This document shows positions 24,437-36,139 of a stretch of 64,000 bases of DNA, piece after piece. A program made the position numbers and the translations under genes. Source of the stretch: Tolypeutes matacus (Eukaryota > Chordata > Mammalia > Cingulata > Chlamyphoridae). The stretch covers positions 86,216 to 150,215 of the forward strand of contig JAKSZT010033836.1 in assembly GCA_026826555.1 (NCBI GenBank), read 5' to 3'. The stretch's first letter is position 1. Each line of letters starts with the position of its first letter. The notes beneath the pieces are model-generated. The model worked only from the letters and a program-made list of their open reading frames with translations, ran no database searches and was not told where the DNA came from.

Positions 24437-27250
24437 AACACATTTTGGAGCATTGCCACTAAGCATGGATAATAGTTTACATTGTAGTTTACACTCACTC
24501 CCACTTAATTCTGTAAGTTATGTCAGGATATATAATGTCTGTATCTGCTGTTACAATGTCATTCAGGACAATTTCAAGTCCCAAAAATGCCTCCATATTA
24601 CATCTCTTTTTCGCTCTCCCTGATTTCAGCACCTCCATTGGCCACTGTCTCCACATAAATGATATAATTTCTTCCATTTTTAGAATCACAATAAGTCTTC
24701 ATTAAAATACCAGCAAGTCCATTCTAGTCCATTATTTATTCCCTAATCCTGAGGATTCTGGGATGGTGATGCCCAATCCACCTCTCATTGAGAGGGGGCT
24801 TCAATCACTTATGGATGATGGGACTCTCTTGATTGCAGTTGTAGACACTCTTGGTTCCTTAGCGTGGTGGCTGTCCATCCTCACCTCCTTGTTAGTTGTC
24901 CTTTTGAGTCCAATGAACTGGAAAGTATGTGTTACAACTCCACTGAATCTTAGGACCAAGTTGGCACATGGACAAGAGATTCAAGTCCCTTGGATGTATA
25001 CCTACCAACTCCAGCACCAACTATAGGTTCAACTAGAAGGGAGAGAAGAAGCATGCATAGAGAAATCACAACTGAGTCCATCTCTGTCACACTCGGGAGC
25101 ACAAACTCCAAAATACCTCCCACTGGCAAGGCACCAAATTCTGGAGCTATCTGCCATGACCATAGGACCTTTGTGTCTCCAGAGCCCTCAAGAGCCCCAC
25201 TATCTGGGGTACTATCTACTTTGGCAGTCTAGGAGATCCTGCTGAAATGTGCATAAGTATATGAACTACTGACTCACTTTGAAGTTTCTTAGCCATATAC
25301 ACTCATTTGCTTTTGCATTTCCTCTCCTTTTATTCACAAGCTTTTTCCAGTTGCATCACCACCTTGTGCTTGTTACTAATCCCTCAGTGCCAGGAAGGCT
25401 CATCCCCAGGAATCATGTACCACACTTGGGGGGGGGGGGAGGTAAAACATTTATATCCTGAGTTTGCCTTAGAGAGAGGTCACATTTGAGCAACATGGAG
25501 GCTCTCAGGAGGTAACTCTTATGCACACTACAATACTAGGTTAAGATGCAATTTCAAGAGCAAAGGTTCATAAGCATAGTCATCAATATCAAGGGCCCAT
25601 CAATCGACCATCCTTTGTCACTAGTCATTGGCCTTGTACTTGGGGGATTCTTGCTATTCCATTAGACAATGTAGCAGAGCTCCCCAGGATGGGAATTCAA
25701 TATTCTTCCAGTTATTTAGTGAATCTCTACACACTGTGGCAATGCCCCATGATCATTTGAACACATATATATACCTTGTATGTATGATCAGGTGAACTTC
25801 CTCCTATGTATTCCCCTATGACTGACACCCCACACCAAAGATCCTCCTGTGCCACAGTTCTAACCATTCTGTTACAAAATTTCTTCAAAAATGAAGCCAA
25901 GAATATCACCAAATACAATTAATAGGAAATTGAAATGATGATAGATTTAAAATAAGAGATAAAATACATAATAATTTAGAAAAACTAAAACTAAAATAAA
26001 ATTTTAAAATTGGGATATTAGAAAATGAAAAATATTAATTTTTTTTTTTTTTACTTTTTACCTTTCATCACTGTAATATCTGTTGTCCTGTATGTACAGT
26101 GGCATTTTCTTCCATTTCTTCCCAGTGTCTTATTTTTATTCATTTTGTCTTCAAAAAAGTTTTGGGTACAGGTAAAGTCAAACACAGAATACAGGGGACT
26201 CCCATATACCCAACATCCTTCTCCTTTCCCCCTTCCCATATCAATAACCTTTTTTATATGTGGATAGTGCATTTGTTACAACTGATTTACAAATATTGAA
26301 ACATTGTCAATGGTTTATATTATGGTTTACATTTTAGATGATACACTTATATAAATTTTAGATTAAATTTAACATGGCCTGTATCCATCATTGCAAGATC
26401 ATGCAGAACACTTCCATTGCCCTTTAAATACCCCCATTTCCATATATTCTATTCCTCCCTCCCCCTCATCTTGGAGTCCATGGCGACCACCAGACTTCAC
26501 TCCTTAAAGACAAGATTCATAGATACTTCCAACAACACTGAGGCTTTGACAAACTAGTCTGTCATCACCTATTAGGAATGATCCATACTCTCAAGATACA
26601 CCCACCCCTCTGTTTGTGAACAAATCAGGCTCCCCCAAGATGGGAGTCCCACTCCTTCCTGTTCATTATGTTGGTCTCCACCCAGTGTTACAACACACTA
26701 TGACAAAATGATCACTCACACATTCTCCAGATGACTGCCCCAGGTGCCCTAGGTGTGCCCTGTTTTGAATGTCCCCTGTCCAACTCCCTAAACTAGTAAT
26801 CCTTCATTGTAATATTGGCAAAAGTGATTTCTCAACATTTTAGTTTCAATCATTTACCCACCAATCCCCATTGTTCAGCTGCCTCCTCCCCCAACCCTCC
26901 CCCCAATTCCATGGACCATCCAAGCCATTCTCCCCACCCTAAACTGTCAAGTTGTACCCCTAATCCAATAGTATCAATACATCCCTAACATATTCCTTCT
27001 TGCACAATTTATCACTTCCAGTTTATCATAGATTTTGCCCATATAGATGTTGGCTCACAACCTCCTTCTCCCTTTCTATTTCCTGTAAACCTATCTCCCA
27101 GACTCTAGGTCTCTGAGTCAGCTCAAATTGCTTAATTCATATCGGAGAAGTCATGTAATATTTATCCTTCAATGCCTGGCTTGCTTCACTCAACATAAGG
27201 TCCTCAAGATTCATCCATGTTATCCCATGTGTTAGCACAACTTCCCAGAT
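24437..27250 (-). mobile_element. L1 3' end, minus orientation (ORF2 end plus about 2.7 kb 3'UTR)
   Basis: Read on the minus strand, it begins at the very end of ORF2 (27130-27240, matching 1492-1590 of L1-A) and then carries the long 3'UTR down to 24437. It shares its whole length with L1-A where both exist (25.33-27.13 kb against 1-1480). It is 5'-truncated at about 27250 and lacks a poly-A tail. A G11 run lies at about 25430-25440. The various 60-80-codon frames are not genes. Confidence 0.8.
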
Positions 27251-27269
27251 TAAAAAAAAAATTATATGA

Positions 27270-28430
27270 AAAAAGTAATATTAGGGGCACTATCAAAAAT
27301 ATGAAATAAGTTGGGATATATTTGACAAAATATGCAAAGTCCTTGAAACTAAAATATATAGATACTGCTGAAAGAAATTAAAGAAACCCTACATAAATGG
27401 ATAGATGTACTTTAATCATGCATCAGGAGACTCAATATTGACAAGATGTCAGTTCTTCCCATGTTGATTTATTGATTCAATATAATTCCTTTCAAAATCC
27501 AGAAGGAATTTTTGAGTAGAAAATATTAGAAGCTAGTTTTAAAATTCATGTGAAATTGCAAAGGAATTAAGTAGTTGAAATGAATTTATAAATAAAACAT
27601 AGATACATTCTTAAGAAAATCCTTAAGAATTTGGACTAGTCAAATATTTCTTAGACATGATACTAAAAGTGCAATACATAAAATAAAAACCTGATATGTT
27701 GGACTGATAAAAGAAATACACTTCTTCAAAAGAAAATGTTAGGAGAACATTATGATAGCCCACAGACTGGGAGAAAATATTTGAAAAATTTTTATTTCAT
27801 AAGGGATTTGTATCCTGAATATTTAAAGACATCCCAAAACTGAATAATAAGGAAATAAAAAATAAGAGGAAAAGGGGCAAAAACTTGAACTGAATCTTCT
27901 TTAGAAGTGGCAATTAAGAAAGTGAAAAGATACTCAACAACAGTAGATAGTAGGGAAGTGCAAATTACCATCGCAATATGATACATTTGCATGCTTATTT
28001 GAGTGACTAAAATTAGAAAGAATGACCATATGAAGTATTGGGGCAGATTTTGAAGAATTGTAATTATCATATACTGCTTGTGAAAAACATTTTATCACTT
28101 CTGCCATATGATTCAGACATTCCATTCCCAGGAATTTATCAAAGAGAAATGAAAGTGTATGTTTACACAATAACTCAAACAAAAATATTCATGACAGCAT
28201 AAGTTTGAAAACAACACAAATGTCCAACAAAATGAGTGGACGAGTGAATATTATTTTATCTTTACAATGGAATACAACTAAAAAATAAAAAGAATGAACC
28301 ACTGATAGATATAACAACATGAAAAGATTTCAAAATAATAATTCGGCATGTGACAAGGCATTCAAAAAAGAGTACACCTGTATTATTCCACTTACATAAA
28401 ATTCTGGAAAGTGAAAATGTCAAAAATAAA
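27270..28430 (+). pseudogene. Old L1M ORF2, C-terminal part
   Basis: Plus-strand relic of the L1 ORF2 thumb and C-terminal region. Landmarks in order: CTGCTGAAAGAAATTAAAGA near 27367, a GAGACTCAATATTGACAAGATGTC block near 27427, GGGAGAAAATATTTGAAAAAT near 27771, TTCCCAGGAATTTATC near 28126, and AACACAAATGTCCAACAA near 28213. Strongly diverged, with no open frame. Confidence 0.75.
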
Positions 28431-29235
28431 ATTGTACATGTTAAATATGTTTATTTTTAATTAATCATTTTTTAAAAGTAAAACTATCAGCTCATTACTC
28501 TCAATAAGGGAAGAGTGTCTTTACACTTTGGACCCACAGTTTCTGTTCATCCATTTTTCCTTTTTATCACAGTGTCTTCTTCTCACTTACATATCAGTGG
28601 ACAATCATGATTAGTTCTATCACCTAATTTCTGTAAATATAGGGCAATATTTTAGAATGTGATAAACAATTTCCATGAGATATGACATATTAATAAATTT
28701 TGTAAGATAAATTATGAATCTATGCTGGAATATTGCAGAAAAATGTTTTAAATAATGTATTTTTTTTTGTATCAAAATTAAAGAATTACCATCCAATGGA
28801 AATGTCAAGGTGAATTCATCACTATAATAGTGACATCATTTCAAGTTCCGTCCCTAATGGGGTTGGTTGATGATTTCATTCATAAGTAGACATGGGAGGC
28901 CTTACAACTTGATTTTGTTCTCCATTATATATAAATTAAAGGCAAGCAGGACTCCTGGGGAAAATAGCTAATGCCATTAGCTTTAGGATAAGATAAAATC
29001 AAAAAAGGTCTTAGCCAGTTTCTTTCTTAAAGTCAAAGATGCTTACAGAAAAAAAAAAATGTGTCCAATATAATGCTGAAACTACTGGGAAATTGTAAGA
29101 ATCAGTATCAAAAATTTTCAATTTGAGTCTATGCAAAACCATTAATTCATAAGGACTCTCAACAAGGAAATTTTTGTATAAAGTTTGTAAAAACAAAATA
29201 ATGAAAGGGTGACTGCAATAAGAAATGTTTAATAT
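28431..29235. other. Unassigned 800 bp
   Basis: AT-rich sequence with no recognised gene or repeat. The short minus-strand frames at 28620-28808 and 29011-29196 look like chance. Confidence 0.3.
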
Positions 29236-29621
29236 AATTATTGTTCATCCTTACATTAATAACATACATGCTTTTTCTTTTACTTTTTTTTGGATTTTTT
29301 AAATTATTTTTTTATTATTGTGGGTAAAAATAAAAATTTTCACAATTCAAACAAATATTTGTAAAATGATATATAAATATATATGCATATATGTGCACTT
29401 GCTTACATAAATGTTATGTTTATATATATATATATTTAAAAGATGCTTAGATTACATAAATGTTACACAAAAATTACAGGAATTCCCATGTTCCCCACCT
29501 CCCACACCTCCCATAACATCCCACATAAGCATCTGCATGTTTGTTATTTATGATATTTTTGTTATTTATATTATGTTATTTATAAGCATGTAAGTTATTT
29601 ATGTAAGGATGAACAATAATT
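29236..29621 (-). mobile_element. L1 3'-end fragment bracketed by a 38-bp inverted repeat
   Basis: The inner part (about 29274-29540) matches, on the minus strand, the terminal L1 3'UTR at 43930-44110 and 46480-46600: GGGTAAAAAT..AAAATT.TCACAAT, the AT-rich ATATATAAATATATATG stretch, GATGCTTAGATTACATAAAT, and CCCACCTCCCACACCTCCCA. The outside is bracketed by arms at 29236-29273 (starting AATTATTGTTCATCC) and 29584-29621 (ending GGATGAACAATAATT). These are inverted copies matching at 36 of 38 positions. Between 29541 and 29600 there are four GTTATTTAT repeats. The arms are absent from the other copies of this 3'UTR. Confidence 0.7.
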
Positions 29622-30955
29622 GTATTCAAGATGGCTGCATGTTAAATTGTTATGATATTGTATATAAAACACAAAATTTTAATGTTTTTTTCTACAGAAG
29701 AACATTGTAGTTGCTTTTCAATATTTCCCTTCTCTCCTTTCTGTCAGGGGTCTACTACAAAAGGTAGAAGCAAAATTACTTTCTAAATTCCATGTCTCAT
29801 ATCTGCTTTGAAGAAAAACATACGTCACTTTAGGTCATGTCTTATAGGTTATGTAATATTTTCTGACCTTTTCCTAGAGAACTAATACTCTTCTTAATGC
29901 AACATCATCAGCTGCATGTTTAATTTCAGTGAAAATAGCATTTATTTATGGAGGCTCAATTTGTCTATTTTTACATGCATGCATTTGTAGGAGTTTAAGT
30001 AAATTTACCCTCTCCTTTAAAAAAAAAAAAAGAACTGTTTAGTTTTACAATTAGCTTTATTCAGACCCATGTCACAGAAGATGGAACTCCTCAGCAACCT
30101 CATAAGGTAAAATTTACCCAAACCACCCTGCATATGTCTCCACACATGCAACATTTCCTGTAACAGTAAACTAAGGATGCTTATGTGAACTTAGTGCTTG
30201 GCACCAGTCAAACGCATAACATAAATTCAAATGGATGGACTTGTCAAATCTCTGGATGTAATTAGTGCCTAAAAGGGGAGACCAATCAGAAAGCCTTTGG
30301 CTTGAGTGTGAATCACTTTGGATGTTAGAATCAGAAACTAAGTCTCAATAAGAACCAGGTGGTCAATAATTCAGAACTTGTACCCTCTTCTAATCTAAAC
30401 TGGTGTTCTTTTTCTTTGGCCTAGTGAACAAGAGAAGCCCTAGATTAAAAAAAATAAAATAAGAATCAAAATATTGAACAACAATCAAACTCATGATATT
30501 AAGGATTTCATGATAGGTTTAACTATGGTCTAACATTTTTTTCATCATTCTGAGAATTTGACCATACTTTGTTCTTTAAAGGGTTTGAGACTTTTGAAAG
30601 ATCCAAAATATTACATTTGTGATATAACTAACAGAGGGATTTGACTGAATGAGTCTAAATTTCATCGTTCAAGAGAATATAATGTATAAAATGTATGCTT
30701 CACATTATTAACTGTGTAATGCTTAAGGGCTTAGTAAACAATTTGTATGATTATTAAATACATTATTTAAAAAGCAGACGCAGTGAAAACTCTGTACATT
30801 AAAGAATCCTTTAGCACAAAGAATCTAGTAACAACGTCTTAGAGAAACTACCTCCCAAATGTGTCCAGTGAGGCAGAAAGGACCCTCTTAGGTGGGAGGG
30901 GGGATATGAAGTGTGGCTTCCTAGCTTCCCAAGGTCAGACCTATTCTCTCCTCTT
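29622..30955. other. Unassigned 1.3 kb
   Basis: AT-rich sequence before the olfactory-receptor pseudogene. No gene, RNA or clear repeat recognised. A T-run to A-run retroposon-like boundary near 30020-30032 is too short to assign. Confidence 0.3.
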
Positions 30956-30956
30956 T

Positions 30957-31870
30957 ACCCAGTATCATTTGTAGGAGGAGATCTTTAAGGGATACTTTGA
31001 ATTCCTTATTCTTCAGGGTATAAATGAAGGGGTTCAGGGTGGGAGTGATGATGGTGTTCTATGTGGCAGTAGTCCTGTCTAGAAACCCTGCAGAGTCAAG
31101 GGCTAGATGGATGTCGGTGTACAGAAAGGTGTAGTAATAAATGATGATCACCAGGAGGTGGTTGTTGTAGGTGGAGAAAGCCACCACTTGCTCTCAGCTG
31201 AGTAGATGAGAAGGATGCTGGCAATTATGCAGCCTGAAGATGCAATGGTGACCAGGAAGTGCATCCCCAAAAGGAACATCTCTGAAGTGATGGTCATGAT
31301 ATCTATGAGGAAAGTTGGGGAGCAAGATAGCAGCAGCATTGGTGAGATTTTGCAAAGAAGTGAGCAATGGTGTTGGAGTCACATGACAGCCTGAAGATCA
31401 GAGCAGTGAGCATGGAGGTTTGAACACACCTGCAGACCACCTTAAAGCCACCAAGGAGAGACCTCATCAGGGTGTGTTCATGCTGCAGCCAAAAGATGGT
31501 CAGGTAGTGGTTATAGGTCATGGTGGTGGAGAGAAGTTCCATAGGCAGTGAACAGGTAAAACATCTGCCTAAGGCACCTGAGGTAGGAGATAGTGCTCTT
31601 TGCAGCCAAGCTCTGCAGTAACTTGGAGAGTGTGAATGAGATTCAGACCATGTCCATCACAGACAGGTTGACCAAGAGGAAGTACATGGGGGTGTGGACA
31701 TTGGGGCTAAAATAAATGGCTGTGATGATCAGGACATTTATGGTCAGGGCCACCACAAACATGGAAGAAGAGGCAGAAGAGGACTGGGTGGAAACAGGTT
31801 CCTCAGTGAAACTTTACAGGATGAACACAATAACCTCCAGCTTGTTCCCAATGGCTGTGGGCAAAGCCAG
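30957..31870 (-). pseudogene. Class II olfactory-receptor pseudogene
   Basis: Relic of a single-exon odorant receptor, a seven-helix GPCR of olfactory neurons. Read from 31870 down to 30957 the parts come in family order: the TEEP-like N-terminus, first helix, and the NVHTPMYFLLVNLSVMD signature (helix 2, about 31650-31700). Then comes MTYNHYLTI in place of MAYDRYLAI (about 31500), so the DRY arginine is lost. RLSCDSNTIAHFF (extracellular loop 2) and LLLSCSPTFLIDIM follow, and finally TPTLNPFIYTLKNKEF (helix 7, about 31000-31050). There are at least two in-frame stops in the first 250 bases and several frame changes (near 31545, 31320, 31190 and 31060). Length of about 910 bp is normal for an intact receptor of about 305 residues. 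Subfamily not assigned. Confidence 0.9.
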
Positions 31871-32440
31871 CTCAAATCTGCTGGAAGCACCAGTTTATGA
31901 GCCCACTGGAGGAGACAGTACCTTCCCTAGTCACCTCTTCTGTAGCCACCCTGGACCTACAGCCTCAGGGAGAGAGTGTGTGTGGTCTGCTCACAAATAG
32001 ACAGTGGACTCAACCAAGCTGTTCCAACATCCTGGAAGGAAACCAAGGAGCACTCACATGTCTTTTTTTCTATCAGAGACCTCATCTGCCACAGGGGTGC
32101 AAGCTCATCCCCAGACATTCTCAGGTGGGCAGAGAAGGCCAGTAGGTTTCCTGTAAGCTGATGTGTGATGCCATGTGTCTGTCCTCAGTGAACTCTATGG
32201 CTGCAGCACAACAGAGTCCAGGGCTCAGCAGAAGGACGGTGCTGGTCTGCACTCACATGGAAGGTTTGATTGAATATCAGGGTTTTCCTAAACTTATGTG
32301 AGCCAGGAATAGACATGTAATAATACAATCAATATCCTAATTTTCCTCTAGGAATGGGTCCTAGGCTACCATCAAAGACTCATACTCCTCTCACTGGGAG
32401 GATGTCTGTCCTCAGGAAATCAGTCAATATTCAAGGAGAG
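31871..32440. other. Unassigned 570 bp, upstream of the receptor pseudogene
   Basis: Higher GC than the flanks. Several overlapping plus-strand frames of 60-94 codons (31716-32161) have no domain and partly overlap the antisense of the receptor, so I do not call them genes. Confidence 0.3.
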
Positions 32441-32790
32441 AAGATTAAACAAATTTCGGGACAGGCACACAATGGAACATGAGGCCATCATTAAAAATGA
32501 TTGTATAAATGAGGAAAGTATAGAGAAGCCAATAGGAAAAATTAAGTTAAAAACAGAGCAAACCAATAGAAATCATGATGTGCTGCATTCTGTAAAAGAT
32601 GCTCTCTTTTGTTCATTTCTGCAAAGGAAAGTCCTCAGTAGACATAAACCACAAGGTTAAAAAGGTTCATTTCTGGGACACAGAATGTTAAATGATTTTT
32701 CATTTTCTTCTTGTGTCTTATCTGCACTTCCTACATATTCTAAAATAAACATACATCACTTTTCCAAACAGAATAATTTCAATAAATCAA
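32441..32790 (+). mobile_element. Old L1M 3' end
   Basis: Contains CACAATGGAACATGAGGCCATCATTAAAAATGA near 32466-32500 and ends in TTTTTCATTTTCTTCTTGTG..TCTAAAATAAAC. Both belong to the 3' end of old mammalian L1M/L1ME elements, where a CACAATGGAATAC..GCCATTAAAAATGA stretch is typical. No open frame of value. Confidence 0.6.
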
Positions 32791-33800
32791 AAATATACCC
32801 AGGACTGGCTACATAATTTGTGGGGCTCAGTGTAAGTGAAAATACTGAGCCCTTTGATAAAAATTATTAAGAATTTCAAGATGGCAATTGTAGAGTGTAT
32901 ACCCATCTGAGCAATTTCATGATGAAACTGGCTTAGGATACATCAGATAAAATGTTATAGAGAGAAGCACTTGGGCTGTCAGTCTAGCAGGGAGGTGTGG
33001 TTGGGTGGTGTGCAAGTCAGAGAGGGAAGATGCAAAGGTCCTCAAGAGTTGGTGATGGGCCTTAAACACAGTAGGAGATCCCACACCCTACCTCAGGCAT
33101 CACCCACAAAATCTCTCCTAGGGCTCCACAGTGAATTCTCTCCACCAGAAAGAAAATGAATTTGTTTATATTATACTGATGGAGTTGTTAGTTATTTGGC
33201 AAAACTAAATAACTCTCAGGAGAGAGCTGGTGGTAGTTGTGCTGCAGGGTAATTTGATACTCAGAGGGAGGGGATATGAGAAACAGCTTAGGAAATGAGG
33301 CCAGGGATGGTTAGGCCAGAGCCCTGCAGCCAGGGAGAAGATGAGGATGAGTCTAGAGAGTCAGAATAGATAGTGATTAGGTTCAGCATGCTTTTACTCT
33401 GTCTGAGCACACACTGGATCGGCCTCAGCTGCCAGCCTCACTACACATCCTGGCCTCCAGATTTCTGACTGATTCTCTCCAAGTCCTGAATACCAATCAC
33501 CCTACTGTGAGTACCCCCTTTACCAGTGCCTGCGAACCCATTGAGGCTGCTACACAAGGATGGCCATGCATTGCATCATGTGGACTATTGGATGGACCAC
33601 TAGAATTGCATCTCCTGCCAGGACTTTCAACCACTGACCCCCAGGGTCAACTTGAGGGCTAGGAGGCAGCAGCAGCCCAGCACTGAGTGTTGGTGTCCTC
33701 ATTCCATCCATTCATCACCTGGCTTTAGCTCTATTCTCTGCTGTCAAGTCCCCATAAAGACAGTGGCATTGGCTTAGGGGCAGACAGGAAAGCAATGAGT
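32791..33800. other. Unassigned 1 kb before the minisatellite
   Basis: 32800-32945 (GGACTGGCTACATAATTTGT, GGGGCTCAGTG, AAGAATTTCAAGATGGC) resembles an old mammalian DNA-transposon relic, but I cannot name the family. The rest is moderately GC-rich sequence with no gene recognised. The frame at 32971-33159 has no domain. Confidence 0.35.
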
Positions 33801-33810
33801 AAGGCAAAGG

Positions 33811-35163
33811 GACAGAAGAAGGTCAGGTAGGGGAGAGCACAGGGTTAGGAAGGAAAAAGCAGAGGGTCAGACAGGGGAGAGCAGAAGGTCAGGTAAGGGA
33901 AAAACAGAATATCAGGCAGGGGAAGAACAGAGGTTCAGGTGACTGGAGAACAGAGGGTCAGACAAAGGGAGGGCAGAGAGTCAGATAGAAGAAGGGCAGA
34001 GGATAAGGTAAGAGGAGGGCAGAGATTCATTTAGAGGAATAGCAAAGGATCAGGTAGAGAACAGGCAGAGGGTCAGGTAAGGAGAGCGCAGAGGGTCAGG
34101 TAGAATGAGAACAGAGGGTCAGGTAAGGGGAGGACAGGGACCAGGCAGAGGAAGGGCAGAGGTTCAGGTAGAGGAAGGGTAGAAGGTAAGGTAAGGGGAT
34201 AGCAGATCATCAGGTATGGGGAAGTTAAAGAGTCAGGGAAGGGAAGAACAGAGGGTCAGGTGCATGGAGATCAGAGGGTTAGTTAGGGGGAGAACAGAGG
34301 GTCAGGTGAGGGATGTGCAGAGTTCAAGTAGGGGGAGATAGAGTGTCAGGGGTGGGAGGGAAGAGGGTCAGGTTGAGAAAGGGCAAAGGCACAGATAATG
34401 GGAAGGCAGAAGGCCAGGTAAGGGAAAAGCAGAGCATCAGGTAAGGGAGGTCGGAGAGTCAGATAAGGTGAGAATAGAAGTATAGTATGTGGAGACCAGA
34501 GAGTTAGGTAGGGTGAGAATAGAGATTCAAGTATGAGGAAGTCAGAGATTCAAGTAGGGGGAAGGCAGAGTGTTGGGTATTTGGAGACCATAAACCCAGG
34601 TAAGGGAAGGGCAGAAGTTCAAGTAAAGCATGGGCAGATTGTCAGGTAGAGGAGAGACAGGGGACAGGTAGAAACAGGCAGGTTCAAATAAAGGGAAGTC
34701 AGAGGGTCAGGTAGGGCAATGGCAGAGGGTCTGGTAATGGGAGGGCAGGGGTCAGGTAAGTGGACAGCAAAGGGTCAGGTAGGGGGATGCCGGGTTTCAA
34801 GTAGAGGAAGGCCAGAGGATAAAGAAAGGGCACAACAGATTATCAGGTATGGAGAGGTTAGAGAGTCAAGGAAAGGGGAGAATAGTGGGACTCTTGCATG
34901 GAGATCTGAGGGTTTGTTAGGGAGAGGGAAGAGGGTCAGGTGAGTGGACAGATGGTGTCAGGTAGGGGAAGGGCAAAGGGTAAGGTAATGTGAGGGCAGA
35001 GGGCCAGATAGGGAGAGGGAAGAAGTCAAGGTAAGGAGTGGGCAGAGGGTCAGGTAGGTGGAAGATAGAGGGTCAATTAAGGAGTTGGTAGAAGGTCAGG
35101 TCAGGGGAAAATATAGAGTCAGGTCAGGGAAGGGCCGAGGGTCTGTTAGGTGGAGTGAAGAGA
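33811..35163 (+). repeat. 23-bp minisatellite, about 58 copies
   Basis: Tandem array with a unit of mostly 23 bp, from AGGGTCAGGT through a G/A-rich middle to GGGCAG. Successive units counted by hand between 33870 and 34130 are 23, 23, 23 and so on, with an occasional 22. Units differ by a few bases each, so the array is old or has mutated freely. Very purine-rich on the + strand. Edges blur: possible degenerate units begin near 33770. Open frames inside it (for example 34719-34943) are by-products of the repeat. Confidence 0.95.
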
Positions 35164-36139
35164 GCTGAAAGTCGGTGTTGTGAATTTAATCATGTCACCT
35201 TGGAGGACTGGGCAGGTGTGGCACGAGAGGGCCTTAGGAGAGCCAAGGAACAGGGGACAAGTGTACTGCATCATCTAGAGGGAATAGTCTTGCCTGGTGA
35301 CAAGGAATAATTGGAACCATAGAAGCAGCCAGTTTGGGCTACTAGAGGGATGGTGGAAGGAAGTGAAAATTAGGAATACTGCATAGCACCAGGGGTTCCT
35401 ATGTGGGCAACCCAAACCAAAGCCAAGAGGAAGTCCAAGTTTTCTGGAGCTGGAGTGGGGGTTGGAGAGGCCATCAGGGGCCTGATAAAGGGACTTGCAG
35501 GCCTAGACAAGGTTCTTGGACTTCATCTCAAGGACACTGGGAAGCCATGAAAGTCCTTGACTATGGAAATCATAAAATGATATGTATGTGTTTACAAAAT
35601 TGTTCTAGCCTGAGAGTGGACATGAAATGTAGGAGCCCAAGAGCCAAACAAAAAATCCAGTTAGGAAGTTGGTGCAGAAGCTCATGCAAGGATTATTATG
35701 TCTCAGATATGTCCAGGAAAGTAAGGAAACAATAATTGAATGGGGTTAAAGAGATGCCCAGAATTTAGAACCACAAAATCATTGACTCATTGAAAAAGTG
35801 AAAGAGGAAGTATTGAGGATAAGAACCATGTCCCATGAGGATGGGGGCACCATCTACCCAGACAAGAGCCAGGAGGAAGGTTCAGAGGGAAGACTTGGAA
35901 ATGTTCAGTAGATAATTCAATATCTGGACCTAGAGATCCAGAGAGAAATCTGACCTAAAAATAGAAATACAGAATGTAGTAAAAGTCAGGAACATGAGTG
36001 AGGTTGCCTAGAGAGAGGAAAGGGCAGGAAGAGAGGAAGGCCTCATCAGAGCCTGTGAAAACTCCTCAGGAAAGGAAGTGAAAGGACATGGAGAACCCTA
36101 GGAGATGTCCCAAGTTGGGCCAGGTGAATGGAGAGCTTA
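35164..36139. other. Unassigned 1 kb, old-repeat-like
   Basis: Contains GACACTGGGAAGCCATGAAAG near 35528 within a block typical of a widespread ancient mammalian repeat (the GGGAAGCCATTGAAGG kind), whose name I cannot give with confidence. The plus-strand frame 35403-35735 (110 codons) spans this block and shows no domain, so I do not call it a gene. Confidence 0.35.

Noticed and set aside
22890..27280. A 30-bp direct duplication flanking the tail-to-tail block (CAGATTGAAATAAAATATC.. and CAGATTAAAAAAAAAATTA..)
   Set aside because: Similarity is mostly shared A-richness with gaps, and the L1 sequence after 27270 is a different, older L1 further along in ORF2, so it does not continue L1-C.
34719..34943. 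Gly/Arg-rich frame
   Set aside because: Translation of the 23-bp minisatellite.
35403..35735. 110-codon plus-strand frame
   Set aside because: Spans an old repeat-like block, has no recognisable domain, and shows no splice or start context to support an exon.
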